DNA of 64,000 nucleotides from Paenibacillus sp. Root444D2 (GTDB lineage: Bacteria; Bacillota; Bacilli; Paenibacillales; NBRC-103111), in the NCBI RefSeq assembly GCF_001426375.1, contig NZ_LMEO01000045.1, positions 1,236,452 to 1,300,451 on the forward strand, written 5' to 3'. Numbering within the stretch: the stretch's first letter is position 1; each line of letters opens with the position of its first letter. Shown piece by piece: positions 51,378 to 59,395 of this stretch. The notes below the pieces were generated by a model that was not told the origin of the DNA, did no database searches, and was given only the letters and a program-made list of their open reading frames with translations. Position numbers and translations under genes: made by a program.

Positions 51378-53723
51378 TTATCCGACTTGCACGGGAGGCT
51401 TATTTTTGACAAGCGCATGTTCAAGCACTTGATCCATATGGCTGACTGGAATGAAGGTCATCTCGGCGCGGACACTTTCTGGAATTTCAATGATGTCTTT
51501 CTCATTATCCTGAGGCAGCAGGATGGTACGAATACCAGCTCGATGTGCAGCTAGCGCCTTTTCTTTGAGCCCTCCAATTGGAAGTACTCGGCCGCGCAGT
51601 GTAATTTCACCGGTCATCGCAACCACACGAGAAACAGGAATATTCGTCAATGCCGAAATCAATGCCGTTGCCATCGTAATTCCTGCGGACGGACCATCCT
51701 TTGGAATGGCGCCTTCCGGGATGTGAATATGGATATCGTTCTTCTCATGAAAGTCTGGTGCAATGCCAAATACATCAGCCCGTGTGCGTGTATAACTGAA
51801 AGCTGCTTGAGCGGATTCCTTCATCACATCACCGAGTTTACCCGTCAAAGTCAATTTGCCTGTTCCGGGCATAACGGTGACCTCAATAACTAAGGTATCC
51901 CCGCCAACTTCCGTCCAAGCAAGGCCTGTCACAGCACCTATTTGATCTTTCTCTTCTGCTACATTATAGCGGAACTTGCTCGGTCCTAGGTAGTCCTTCA
52001 AGTTTTCTTCCGTTACATGCACCGGTGTAGTTGGGTCAGATACGATCTTTTTAGCCGCTTTACGATTCATACCTGCGACTTGCTGCTCTAAATTACGAAC
52101 GCCCGCTTCACGTGTATATTCACGAACGATTTTCATTAAGGCATCTTCATCTACAATAAGCTGGTCTTCTTCTAGACCATGGTCGCGCTTCTGCTTAGGC
52201 AGCAAATATTTTTTCGCAATTTGAAGCTTCTCAATCTCTGTGTAGCCAGGAATGTAGAGAACCTCCATCCGATCTAACAGAGGGCGAGGAATATTGTGAA
52301 CAGCATTTGCTGTCGTCACGAACATGACATTGGACAAGTCAAACGGAACTTCAATGAAATGATCACTAAAAGTGCTATTCTGCTCGGGATCAAGAACTTC
52401 AAGCAATGCCGAAGCTGGGTCTCCGCGGAAATCCATTGCCATTTTATCAATTTCGTCTAGCAAGAAAACAGGATTATTCGTTCCAGCGTTCTTCATCCCC
52501 TGGATAATCCGTCCCGGCATCGCCCCAACATACGTACGACGATGACCGCGAATTTCGGCTTCATCTCTGACCCCGCCAAGCGAAATACGAATGAACTGTC
52601 TTCCCATGGATCTAGCAATTGAACGAGCAATCGAGGTTTTGCCGACGCCCGGAGGACCAACTAAACAAAGGATAGGTCCTTTCAGCTTCTTAACCAGCTT
52701 CTGTACCGCTAGGTACTCGAGTACGCGCTCCTTTGGCTTTTCAAGTCCGAAGTGATCCTCATTCAAGATTTCTTCGGCCTTATCCAAATCCAAGTCATCG
52801 TCCGTATTTTTGGACCAAGGCAGTCCTAGCAGCCAATCAATATAGTTGCGGATGACGCCTCCCTCGGCAGAAGTCGCTGGCATCTTCTCTAGACGGTCGA
52901 TTTCTTTCTCAACCTTCTCGCGGACTTTATCTGGCAATTCAGCTTCCGTCAACTGGTTGCGTAGGTCATCCACTTCGCCTGCGCGGCCTTCTTTATCGCC
53001 AAGTTCCTTCTGGATGGCTTTCATCTGTTCGCGAAGGTAGTACTCCTTCTGCGTTTTTTCCATTTGTTTCTTAACACGTTGACTAATTTTACGTTCGAGC
53101 TCAAGCACCTCTCGCTCATTGTTCAAGATATTAAGCATTTTCTCGAGACGCTCACGTACATCTACTGTCTCCAGAATCTCTTGTTTATCCTTAATTTTGA
53201 GCGATAAATGGCTGCATATAACATCTGCTAAACGGCCTGGTTCATCAATGTCAGACACGGCAGCAAGCGTTTCTGGTGTAACCTTTTTCGACAAATTAAT
53301 GTAATGCTCGAATTGACTCAGTACGCTTCGCATAAGCGCATCGATCTCAGGATCGGTGATCTCTTGCTCCGGTAGTTCCTTAGCCGTGACTTCATAATAT
53401 TCATCATTCACAAGGTATTCAACAATCTCAGCACGCAAAACGCCTTCAACCAAGACACGAATGGTTCCATTCGGTAGTTTCAGCATTTGCCTTACTTTAG
53501 CAATTGTCCCAATGCGATAAATATCCTCTTTGGCAGGTTCTTCTATGTTGATCTCAGATTGAGAGCAGAGGAGAATCATGCTGTCATCCACCATTGCCCG
53601 CTCGAGTGCTTTAACCGACTTTTCTCGCCCTACATCCAGATGTAGAACCATGCTCGGATAAACCAGCAGTCCCCTTAGAGGCAATAGCGGCAATCTGCGC
53701 ACCTTGATTTTTCCGGGTCCCAT
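51378..53723 (-). CDS. lonA: ATP-dependent protease LonA
   Basis: 781 residues from the ATG at 53723, which has AGGAGG 8 nt upstream; an in-frame GTG at 53732 lies inside that box. The LAN substrate domain (about 10-200), AAA+ core (Walker A LVGPPGVGKTSIARSIARSM, Walker B VFLLDEIDKM) and serine-lysine protease domain (PKDGPSAGITMATALISAL with the catalytic Ser) are complete. It degrades unfolded and regulatory proteins in the cytosol. A four-unit family A repeat array lies directly upstream. Confidence 0.97.
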   Translation of the reverse strand: MGPGKIKVRRLPLLPLRGLLVYPSMVLHLDVGREKSVKALERAMVDDSMILLCSQSEINIEEPAKEDIYRIGTIAKVRQMLKLPNGTIRVLVEGVLRAEIVEYLVNDEYYEVTAKELPEQEITDPEIDALMRSVLSQFEHYINLSKKVTPETLAAVSDIDEPGRLADVICSHLSLKIKDKQEILETVDVRERLEKMLNILNNEREVLELERKISQRVKKQMEKTQKEYYLREQMKAIQKELGDKEGRAGEVDDLRNQLTEAELPDKVREKVEKEIDRLEKMPATSAEGGVIRNYIDWLLGLPWSKNTDDDLDLDKAEEILNEDHFGLEKPKERVLEYLAVQKLVKKLKGPILCLVGPPGVGKTSIARSIARSMGRQFIRISLGGVRDEAEIRGHRRTYVGAMPGRIIQGMKNAGTNNPVFLLDEIDKMAMDFRGDPASALLEVLDPEQNSTFSDHFIEVPFDLSNVMFVTTANAVHNIPRPLLDRMEVLYIPGYTEIEKLQIAKKYLLPKQKRDHGLEEDQLIVDEDALMKIVREYTREAGVRNLEQQVAGMNRKAAKKIVSDPTTPVHVTEENLKDYLGPSKFRYNVAEEKDQIGAVTGLAWTEVGGDTLVIEVTVMPGTGKLTLTGKLGDVMKESAQAAFSYTRTRADVFGIAPDFHEKNDIHIHIPEGAIPKDGPSAGITMATALISALTNIPVSRVVAMTGEITLRGRVLPIGGLKEKALAAHRAGIRTILLPQDNEKDIIEIPESVRAEMTFIPVSHMDQVLEHALVKNKPPVQVG

Positions 53724-53737
53724 CCTCTGCACCTCCT

Positions 53738-53876
53738 AATATATGGATCTTCGAACGGAGTTCGAAGTCTCTCCGCTTTGTGGATCTTCGAACGGAGTTC
53801 GATTTGTCTCCGTTTTGGATTTTCGAACGAAGTTCGATTTGTCTCCGTTTCAGATCTTTGAACGATGTTCAAAGTC
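53738..53876 (+). repeat. Tandem array of four family A hairpin repeats
   Basis: Units at 53738-53775, 53781-53812, 53816-53847 and 53851-53876. The core of unit 1 is CTTCGAAC-GGA-GTTCGAAG with the flank TCTCTCCG; units 2 and 3 carry TTTGTCTCCG, and unit 4 keeps a hairpin CTTTGAAC-GAT-GTTCAAAG. They end 10 nt before the lonA ribosome-binding site. Confidence 0.82.
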
Positions 53877-53979
53877 ATTTATTTCTGTACCCCTCGTTGC
53901 CCTTTACATTTTATCAAAACTGCAAACAAAACACCAACTGGCACTCTGACGCGTCATGTGAGGTTATCTCAACTCTGAT

Positions 53980-55698
53980 TTAGGAGTCAATTGTATGTTG
54001 TGAATTAGCATGTAAAATAGGTAAAGTTGAAGCTGGAATCGTCCTTTCTGAAGTAAAAGGCAAGTGAATCACATTATCATGAAGCTCTAAGCCTAACGCA
54101 ACTTCCAGCACTTCTTCGATCGAGTCAGCAGCAAGCACCTCTACACCAGGCAAATTAGCGAACATTTCTTGCCAATTTTCTTTGGGGATAATGACTTTGG
54201 TAGCGCCCGCTTGGAATGCAGCTTCGACCTTCGCTACAACGCCGCCAACGGGTTTAACTTTACCATGGATACTCATTTCCCCCGTCATAGCCAATTTATT
54301 ATCCACAGGTATTTTATGTATCGCAGATGCAATAGCTGTCGCCATGGAAATACCTGCAGAAGGTCCATCGATAGGCACTCCGCCAGGGAAATTAATATGC
54401 AAATCATAGTCTGACGTATTAAATCCAAGTTTGCGAAGGACTGTCAAAACGTTTTCCACTGATCCGCGCGCCATACTCTTCCTGCGGATGGTTCGAGAGC
54501 CTCCTCCCATTTCCTCTTCATCTACTACACCTGTAATATTAAATTTCCCAGTACCTGCAACGGCAATTGGTATCGCGGTCACTTCGATCTCAAGTAGTGT
54601 ACCCAAATTAGGACCATACACCGCTAATCCATTGACGAATCCAATTTGCGGTTGTGCAGGTATTTTCCGCTCTGGTCTAGGTGGAATTTGCGATGAATTG
54701 ACAACCCACTCAATGTCAGCTGCGGTAATCTCATCTCGCTTATCCGTTAAGGCAATACCCGCGGCAAGCTGAATCACATTCACAGCCTCTCTGCCGTTCG
54801 TTGCATATTTCGTTACAACTTGAACAGCAGCTTCACATTTCTTGAAGCCAATTTTATCCAAGGCTTTCCGAGCAATTTCCCCTACCTCACCTGGTAAAAG
54901 AGGACGGAAATAAATTTCCAAGCAGCGCGAACGGATAGCTGGAGGAATCTCGCTAGGTGTACGTGTTGTAGCCCCTACTAAACGGAAATCAGCAGGCAGA
55001 CCATTTTGAAATATATCATGAATATAGCCTGGAATATTCGTATCCTCAGAGCTATAATACGCACTCTCTAGAAATACTTTACGATCTTCCAGCACCTTTA
55101 ATAATTTGTTCATTTGTGTGGGGTGTAATTCACCGATCTCATCGATAAACAATATGCCGCCATGCGCTTTCGTCACGGCACCTGGTTTAGGTTGCGGAAT
55201 CCCCGCGACCCCCATTGCACCTGCACCTTGATAAATTGGATCATGAACTGAACCGATTAATGGATCGGCAATTCCTCTTTCGTCAAAGCGTGCTGTCGTT
55301 GCATCGATTTCTGTAAATTTGGAATCCGGACGGAAGGGTGACTCCTGATTTTTCTTAGCTTCTTCTAAGACGACACGAGCCGCAGCCGTTTTACCAACCC
55401 CAGGCGGACCATAAATAATGACATGCTGCGGATTGGGACCGCATAGTGCAGCTTTTAGAGCTTTCAATCCTTCAATCTGGCCAACGATATCCTGCATGGA
55501 AGACGGTCTTGTTTTCTCAGAGAGTGGCTTTGTTAGCGAAATGGATCTTAGCTTTCTCAATTTTTCCAATTCTTTCCTGGACTCTCTATCTACAGCAGAC
55601 CGGTTCGTCTGTTGATTACGCAGCAAATTCCAGAAATACAACCCAATCACAACCGCAAAGAAAACTTGAATTACCATAAGAATAATACTTAAACTCAT
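53980..55698 (-). CDS. lonB: LonB-type membrane ATP-dependent protease
   Basis: 572 residues. An N-terminal membrane helix (about 4-24) replaces the LonA substrate domain. The AAA+ core has Walker A IYGPPGVGKTAAARVV and LFIDEIGELHP, and the protease domain has PIDGPSAGISMATAIASAI. In B. subtilis LonB is made in the forespore under sigma-F. It lies upstream of lonA with 256 bp between, as in B. subtilis. Confidence 0.95.
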   Translation of the reverse strand: MSLSIILMVIQVFFAVVIGLYFWNLLRNQQTNRSAVDRESRKELEKLRKLRSISLTKPLSEKTRPSSMQDIVGQIEGLKALKAALCGPNPQHVIIYGPPGVGKTAAARVVLEEAKKNQESPFRPDSKFTEIDATTARFDERGIADPLIGSVHDPIYQGAGAMGVAGIPQPKPGAVTKAHGGILFIDEIGELHPTQMNKLLKVLEDRKVFLESAYYSSEDTNIPGYIHDIFQNGLPADFRLVGATTRTPSEIPPAIRSRCLEIYFRPLLPGEVGEIARKALDKIGFKKCEAAVQVVTKYATNGREAVNVIQLAAGIALTDKRDEITAADIEWVVNSSQIPPRPERKIPAQPQIGFVNGLAVYGPNLGTLLEIEVTAIPIAVAGTGKFNITGVVDEEEMGGGSRTIRRKSMARGSVENVLTVLRKLGFNTSDYDLHINFPGGVPIDGPSAGISMATAIASAIHKIPVDNKLAMTGEMSIHGKVKPVGGVVAKVEAAFQAGATKVIIPKENWQEMFANLPGVEVLAADSIEEVLEVALGLELHDNVIHLPFTSERTIPASTLPILHANSQHTIDS

Positions 55699-55714
55699 TT
55701 GTCATACCTCCTAA

Positions 55715-55812
55715 GAGCTTTGCTTTAGCAAACTGTCATCGTAAGCATATGCTTAGATTTCGTAAGAAAACTGCTTCGTAAGCTGTCATGCTAACTTCGT
55801 CAAACAGCTCAG
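55715..55812. repeat. Family B hairpin repeats upstream of lonB
   Basis: Two fuller units and one shortened unit with CGTAAGCATATGCTTAG, TTTCGTAAGAAAACTGC and CTTCGTAAGC segments. They are related to the safA-leader repeats and, like them, sit immediately 5' of the ribosome-binding site of the minus-strand gene. Confidence 0.7.
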
Positions 55813-55947
55813 TTTTTTGTCATAGCTTCCATTATTCCCGTGAAAAAGAAGGTTAATCCAATTCATGCAAACTTTTGCGTGACGTATGATAGCCCCCTTA
55901 CAGAAGAAGGATAAGAGTAGATATTCATGCAAAAGGAAGTGGTTCGC

Positions 55948-56622
55948 TTGAAGAAAAACTTGATGATTCTACTTGTTTTCCTCTGTCTTTGTAAAACGTC
56001 AGATGCATCCGCTTTGGCTAATGATCCCCTACTGCCTAATGCAGATATTATTATCGACGTAGGGCACGGGGGCATAGATAGCGGTGCTTTACACGGTAAA
56101 TACCAAGAAAAAGATATGAATTTAGCCATATCCAAAAAAACATACAAGTTACTTAAGAAAAGGGGCTATCGCGTTATCATCAACAGGACTGAGGACTACG
56201 CTTTAAGTGAAGATAACAAGTGGTCCTTCGGTGGAAGACACCGCAAGGATTTAGCTCAACGTTCCGGACTCGCCAACACAATTAAGCCCAAAATGATGCT
56301 AAGCATGCATATCAATTGGTCAGGTAAATCCGATCGTAGAGGACCACTTGTAATTTATCAAAATCAATCAGACAGCATTTTGCTTGCTCAACTTTTGCAA
56401 GAATCTCTGAATCGTCTTTATGGCACGGAAGAACTGCCTGTTCTCGGTAAAAAGTATTATGTGCTCAAGCACACGAAAAGCCCTGCTGTTATCGTCGAAC
56501 TAGGATTTATTTCCAACAAATCAGACCGCAAGCTGTTGAATGATTCTCATCATCAAGCCAAGTTAGCAAAAGCCATTTCTCAAGCGGTAGATCAATACTT
56601 TGCTATGATTCATCCTAATTAG
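55948..56622 (+). CDS. cwlD: CwlD-type N-acetylmuramoyl-L-alanine amidase
   Basis: 224 residues if it starts at TTG 55948, which has AAAGGAAG about 8 nt upstream; an ATG at 55927 adds seven residues. A signal sequence (about 1-22) precedes one Amidase_3 domain with zinc ligands in IDVGHGGIDSGA, KYQEKDMN and MLSMHINW, and Glu in VIVELGFISN. CwlD prepares muramic lactam in spore cortex together with a deacetylase. It converges with the YibQ-type gene, the coding ends overlapping by 8 nt. Confidence 0.9.
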   Translation: MKKNLMILLVFLCLCKTSDASALANDPLLPNADIIIDVGHGGIDSGALHGKYQEKDMNLAISKKTYKLLKKRGYRVIINRTEDYALSEDNKWSFGGRHRKDLAQRSGLANTIKPKMMLSMHINWSGKSDRRGPLVIYQNQSDSILLAQLLQESLNRLYGTEELPVLGKKYYVLKHTKSPAVIVELGFISNKSDRKLLNDSHHQAKLAKAISQAVDQYFAMIHPN

Positions 56623-57433
56623 CATTTAGCTTCATAGTTTGCGAAATCGGAACAAAGGTAGCTTCCTTTTGAATGATCGGAATGGCCTCTTTGATCACTT
56701 GGGCTGTTTTTTTCCCTGGTGGACCCACATGTCCGATCGCGATGACCATATCCCGTTGATGGATTAATTTTTTAAACTTCACCATTTGCTTGCTGATGTG
56801 ACTGTACGTGTAAAGATCATCGAAGAAGAGTTGATTCTCTGAAAATGGAACTCCATTTTGCCCCGCTAGCTTGCCGATTAGGCTTTTTGGAGAAGTACGG
56901 CTATCTAATAAAATGAGATTTTTCTCTTTGCAGAGTTCAACGAGAATTTTCATTACTCTCTCATCCGCAGTAGCCTTGGATCCCATATGATTATTAATTC
57001 CTATTACATAGGGAATATCTTCGATTGCCGCTACGATCCGTTTGTGAATCTCATCATTCGATAAGTCCGTAGTAATGGCTCCTGGACCCAACCAGCTCTT
57101 CTTGCCCCGCACAGGCTCCATAGGTAGGTGTAGAATGACTTCATGCCCCCTATCGTGTGCTAATTGAGCATCTTGTTTGGAGGAGGGCAGGAAAGGCATG
57201 ACAGCGACAGTGAAAGGGATAGGTAGATCCAACATCTCTTTAGTGCCGTCCATATTATTGCCAAAGTCATCAATGACAATGGCCACCTTCTTCGACTTGA
57301 TCTCGGCTGCTTGCTGTGAAGGCATTCCCACATCTGAAGCACCCGTATGCCAAGGTAAAAGAAGCAAAAAGATCCCTACGATTACTGTAAGGGTAATGTG
57401 ACGAGCAGTCCTATACTTGCTTAGCAAATTCAT
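56615..57433 (-). CDS. YibQ-type divergent polysaccharide deacetylase
   Basis: 272 residues. A signal/anchor helix (about 13-32) is followed by a COG2861-type domain: KVAIVIDDFGNNMDGTKEML, EVILHLPMEP, GINNHMGSKATADERVM and AIGHVGPPGKKT. The Asp-Asp and His positions resemble metal ligands of NodB-type deacetylases, but the family substrate is unknown. CAAGGAG lies upstream of the ATG. Its 3' end overlaps cwlD by 8 nt, and its upstream region has a degenerate family B repeat (about 57453-57478). Confidence 0.88.
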   Translation of the reverse strand: MNLLSKYRTARHITLTVIVGIFLLLLPWHTGASDVGMPSQQAAEIKSKKVAIVIDDFGNNMDGTKEMLDLPIPFTVAVMPFLPSSKQDAQLAHDRGHEVILHLPMEPVRGKKSWLGPGAITTDLSNDEIHKRIVAAIEDIPYVIGINNHMGSKATADERVMKILVELCKEKNLILLDSRTSPKSLIGKLAGQNGVPFSENQLFFDDLYTYSHISKQMVKFKKLIHQRDMVIAIGHVGPPGKKTAQVIKEAIPIIQKEATFVPISQTMKLNAN

Positions 57434-57584
57434 ATCATTCTCCTTGTTTGCATGTAATCGTTAGAAAAACTTACTTCAAATGAACAAGCTTTCCAGTTTT
57501 ACTCATTATGCTTCTCTTGCGCTACAAATATGCGTACAAGGAATTAAATGGCATTAGGGGAGCTGGTTCAGAAGTAAGTGCTGG

Positions 57585-57778
57585 TGGGAGTGGGATTGCA
57601 AGGGCGGGTGCGGCTGTGGGCGGGGATTTAGAGTGTGGGGCGGGCGGGAGTGCAAGGGCGGCTGTGGGCGTGGATTTAGAGTGTGGGACGGGTGGGAGTG
57701 CAAGGGCGGGTCCCGGGCGCGGCTACAGGCGTGGAATTAGAGTGTGGGACGGGTAGGAGTACAAGGGCAGGTTCCGGG
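57585..57778. repeat. GC-rich minisatellite
   Basis: A unit starting GGATTTAGAGTGTGGG and continuing with CGGG and GGGAGTGCAAGGGCGG is present at 57624-57671 (48 bp), 57672-57732 (61 bp, with a GC insertion) and 57733-57778, with a partial copy before. G-runs spaced by one to seven bases, such as GGGGCGGGCGGG, give G-quadruplex potential on the plus strand. Base composition is far above the neighbourhood. A plus-strand frame through it (57508-57756) has no ribosome-binding site and is not taken as a gene. Confidence 0.82.
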
Positions 57779-57857
57779 TCGGATGGGAGAGCTGATGCAG
57801 GTGGTTGCGAAACGAGGGAATAAGTGAGAGAGAACAATGCCGATAAAAAAGTTCTCA

Positions 57858-58040
57858 AAGGGAACTACGATTCGTTATTTGAGCCAAAAACGTTCAAATA
57901 CATGAGTATGAGGAACTACAGTTCGCTATTTCGTTGTTTTCCTTAGAAAACCTCTCTTTTTTTAGAAATAAAGCATCCATGTTCCGCTAATTCAAATTTC
58001 TAGTGCATTTTCCCAAAATAGAGCACTGTAGTTCCCTTTA
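57858..58040. repeat. GGAACTACAGTTC intergenic repeats (family C)
   Basis: Copies at 57858-57883 (AAGGGAACTACGATTCGTTA), 57911-57932 (GAGGAACTACAGTTCGCTAT) and, inverted, 58015-58040. A weaker relative with GCGGAACATG lies inverted near 57975-57990. The stretches 57779-57857 and 58041-58136 hold nothing I can assign. Confidence 0.65.
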
Positions 58041-58136
58041 AAAAAGGATTTATGGTTATATACCTGCTTATCCGTCCATAACTGGGGATCTGTAACAATT
58101 CCTTACAATCACGAGCTCATTGTCTCCGAGACACAA

Positions 58137-58185
58137 AGAAAGCCGTTAAAAGCACCTCATCCTAGGCACATTTAACGGCTATCTT
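58137..58185 (-). terminator. Terminator after ispG
   Basis: On the minus strand AGCCGTTAAA ... GTGCCT / AGGTGC ... TTAACGGCT is followed by TTCTTTG. It begins about 17 nt past the ispG stop. Confidence 0.78.
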
Positions 58186-58201
58186 TTTTAAATATATGCT
58201 A

Positions 58202-59299
58202 TTAGTGCTTACGTCCTGGGATAACACCAGTTTTTTCATAAGAATCTACGATGATATCAATTTCTTTCTTTAATTCATCGAGCAGTTCAGCTTCAGGAAC
58301 CTTGCGAATCATTTCTCCATAACGGAACAGCATTCCCTCGCCACGAGCTCCTGCAATCCCAATATCAGCTTCACGCGCTTCTCCTGGACCATTTACTGCA
58401 CAGCCAAGTACAGATACCTTAATTGGCACTTTGATCTTTGCAATATAATCCTCAACCTCGTTAGCGATCGAGAACAAATCGATATCCAAGCGGCCACAGG
58501 TAGGACAGGAAACAAGAGTTGCAGCGTTAGTAATCAATCCGAACGTTTTGAGCAGCTCACGAGCTACTTTAATCTCTTCAACAGGATCCGCGCTAAGTGA
58601 AATACGGAGTGTGTTACCGAGTCCCATATTGAGCAGCGTTCCGATACCTGCCGCACTCTTTACAGCACCTGTAAAGAGCGTTCCAGCCTCAGTAATCCCA
58701 AGGTGAAGTGGGTAGTTGAATGCTTTAGCCGCTTGAGAATAAGCTGCAATCGCCATAGGAACATCGGAAGCTTTGAGTGAAACGATAATATCATGGAAAT
58801 CAAGCTCTTCCAGAATGTTAATGTGGAATAAGGCACTTTCTACCATAGCCTCAGGCGTTGGGTATCCATACTTTTCGAGAAGATGATTCTCAAGTGAGCC
58901 GGCATTGACCCCAATACGAATTGGAATGCCACGTTCCTTACAAGCTTTAACAACCGCTTCTACCTTCTCGCGGCGGCCGATATTACCTGGATTGATACGC
59001 ACTTTATCGATGCCATTCTCAATAGCAGCAAGCGCTAAGCGATGGTCAAAATGAATATCTGCCACAAGTGGAATATGAATTTGCTTCTTGATTTCTTTGA
59101 TGGCCTCTGCAGCTTCCTTGTTGTTCACGGTGACACGAACGATTTGGCAGCCTGCTTCTTCCAAACGAAGGATTTCTGCTACTGTCGCCTTCACATCCGC
59201 TGTCTTCGTTGTACACATACTTTGCATGATGACTTCATTACTGCCACCGATCGTCAAATCGCCTACACGAACGGCCCGCGTATCTTTTCTATGGAACAT
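58202..59299 (-). CDS. ispG: 4-hydroxy-3-methylbut-2-enyl diphosphate synthase IspG
   Basis: 365 residues from the ATG at 59299, which has GGGGAGAG 8 nt upstream; earlier in-frame ATGs have poorer boxes. A TIM-barrel part (ADIHFDHRLALAAIENGIDK) is followed by the iron-sulfur part with VSCPTCGRLDID and VLGCAVNGPGEA, giving the three Cys of the 4Fe-4S site. It carries out the penultimate step of the non-mevalonate isoprenoid route. It lies 96 nt downstream of clpX. Confidence 0.96.
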   Translation of the reverse strand: MFHRKDTRAVRVGDLTIGGSNEVIMQSMCTTKTADVKATVAEILRLEEAGCQIVRVTVNNKEAAEAIKEIKKQIHIPLVADIHFDHRLALAAIENGIDKVRINPGNIGRREKVEAVVKACKERGIPIRIGVNAGSLENHLLEKYGYPTPEAMVESALFHINILEELDFHDIIVSLKASDVPMAIAAYSQAAKAFNYPLHLGITEAGTLFTGAVKSAAGIGTLLNMGLGNTLRISLSADPVEEIKVARELLKTFGLITNAATLVSCPTCGRLDIDLFSIANEVEDYIAKIKVPIKVSVLGCAVNGPGEAREADIGIAGARGEGMLFRYGEMIRKVPEAELLDELKKEIDIIVDSYEKTGVIPGRKH

Positions 59300-59395
59300 T
59301 ATGGTTTCTCTCCCCATGACACCAAACATCCTCCGCTCCAATCCCATTAACAGGGGATCGGATTGGAGGCTGTGTGTAATTTGTGAAATTATGGG

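Noticed and set aside
53738..53876. CRISPR-like array
   Set aside because: Units are hairpins with degenerate sequence and no unique spacers of uniform length, and there are no cas genes in the window.
57508..57756. Plus-strand 82-codon frame in the GC-rich minisatellite
   Set aside because: No ribosome-binding site, Gly/Ala/Arg-rich product dictated by the repeat, and unit lengths not multiples of three in all cases. Open only because the G-rich repeat lacks stops.
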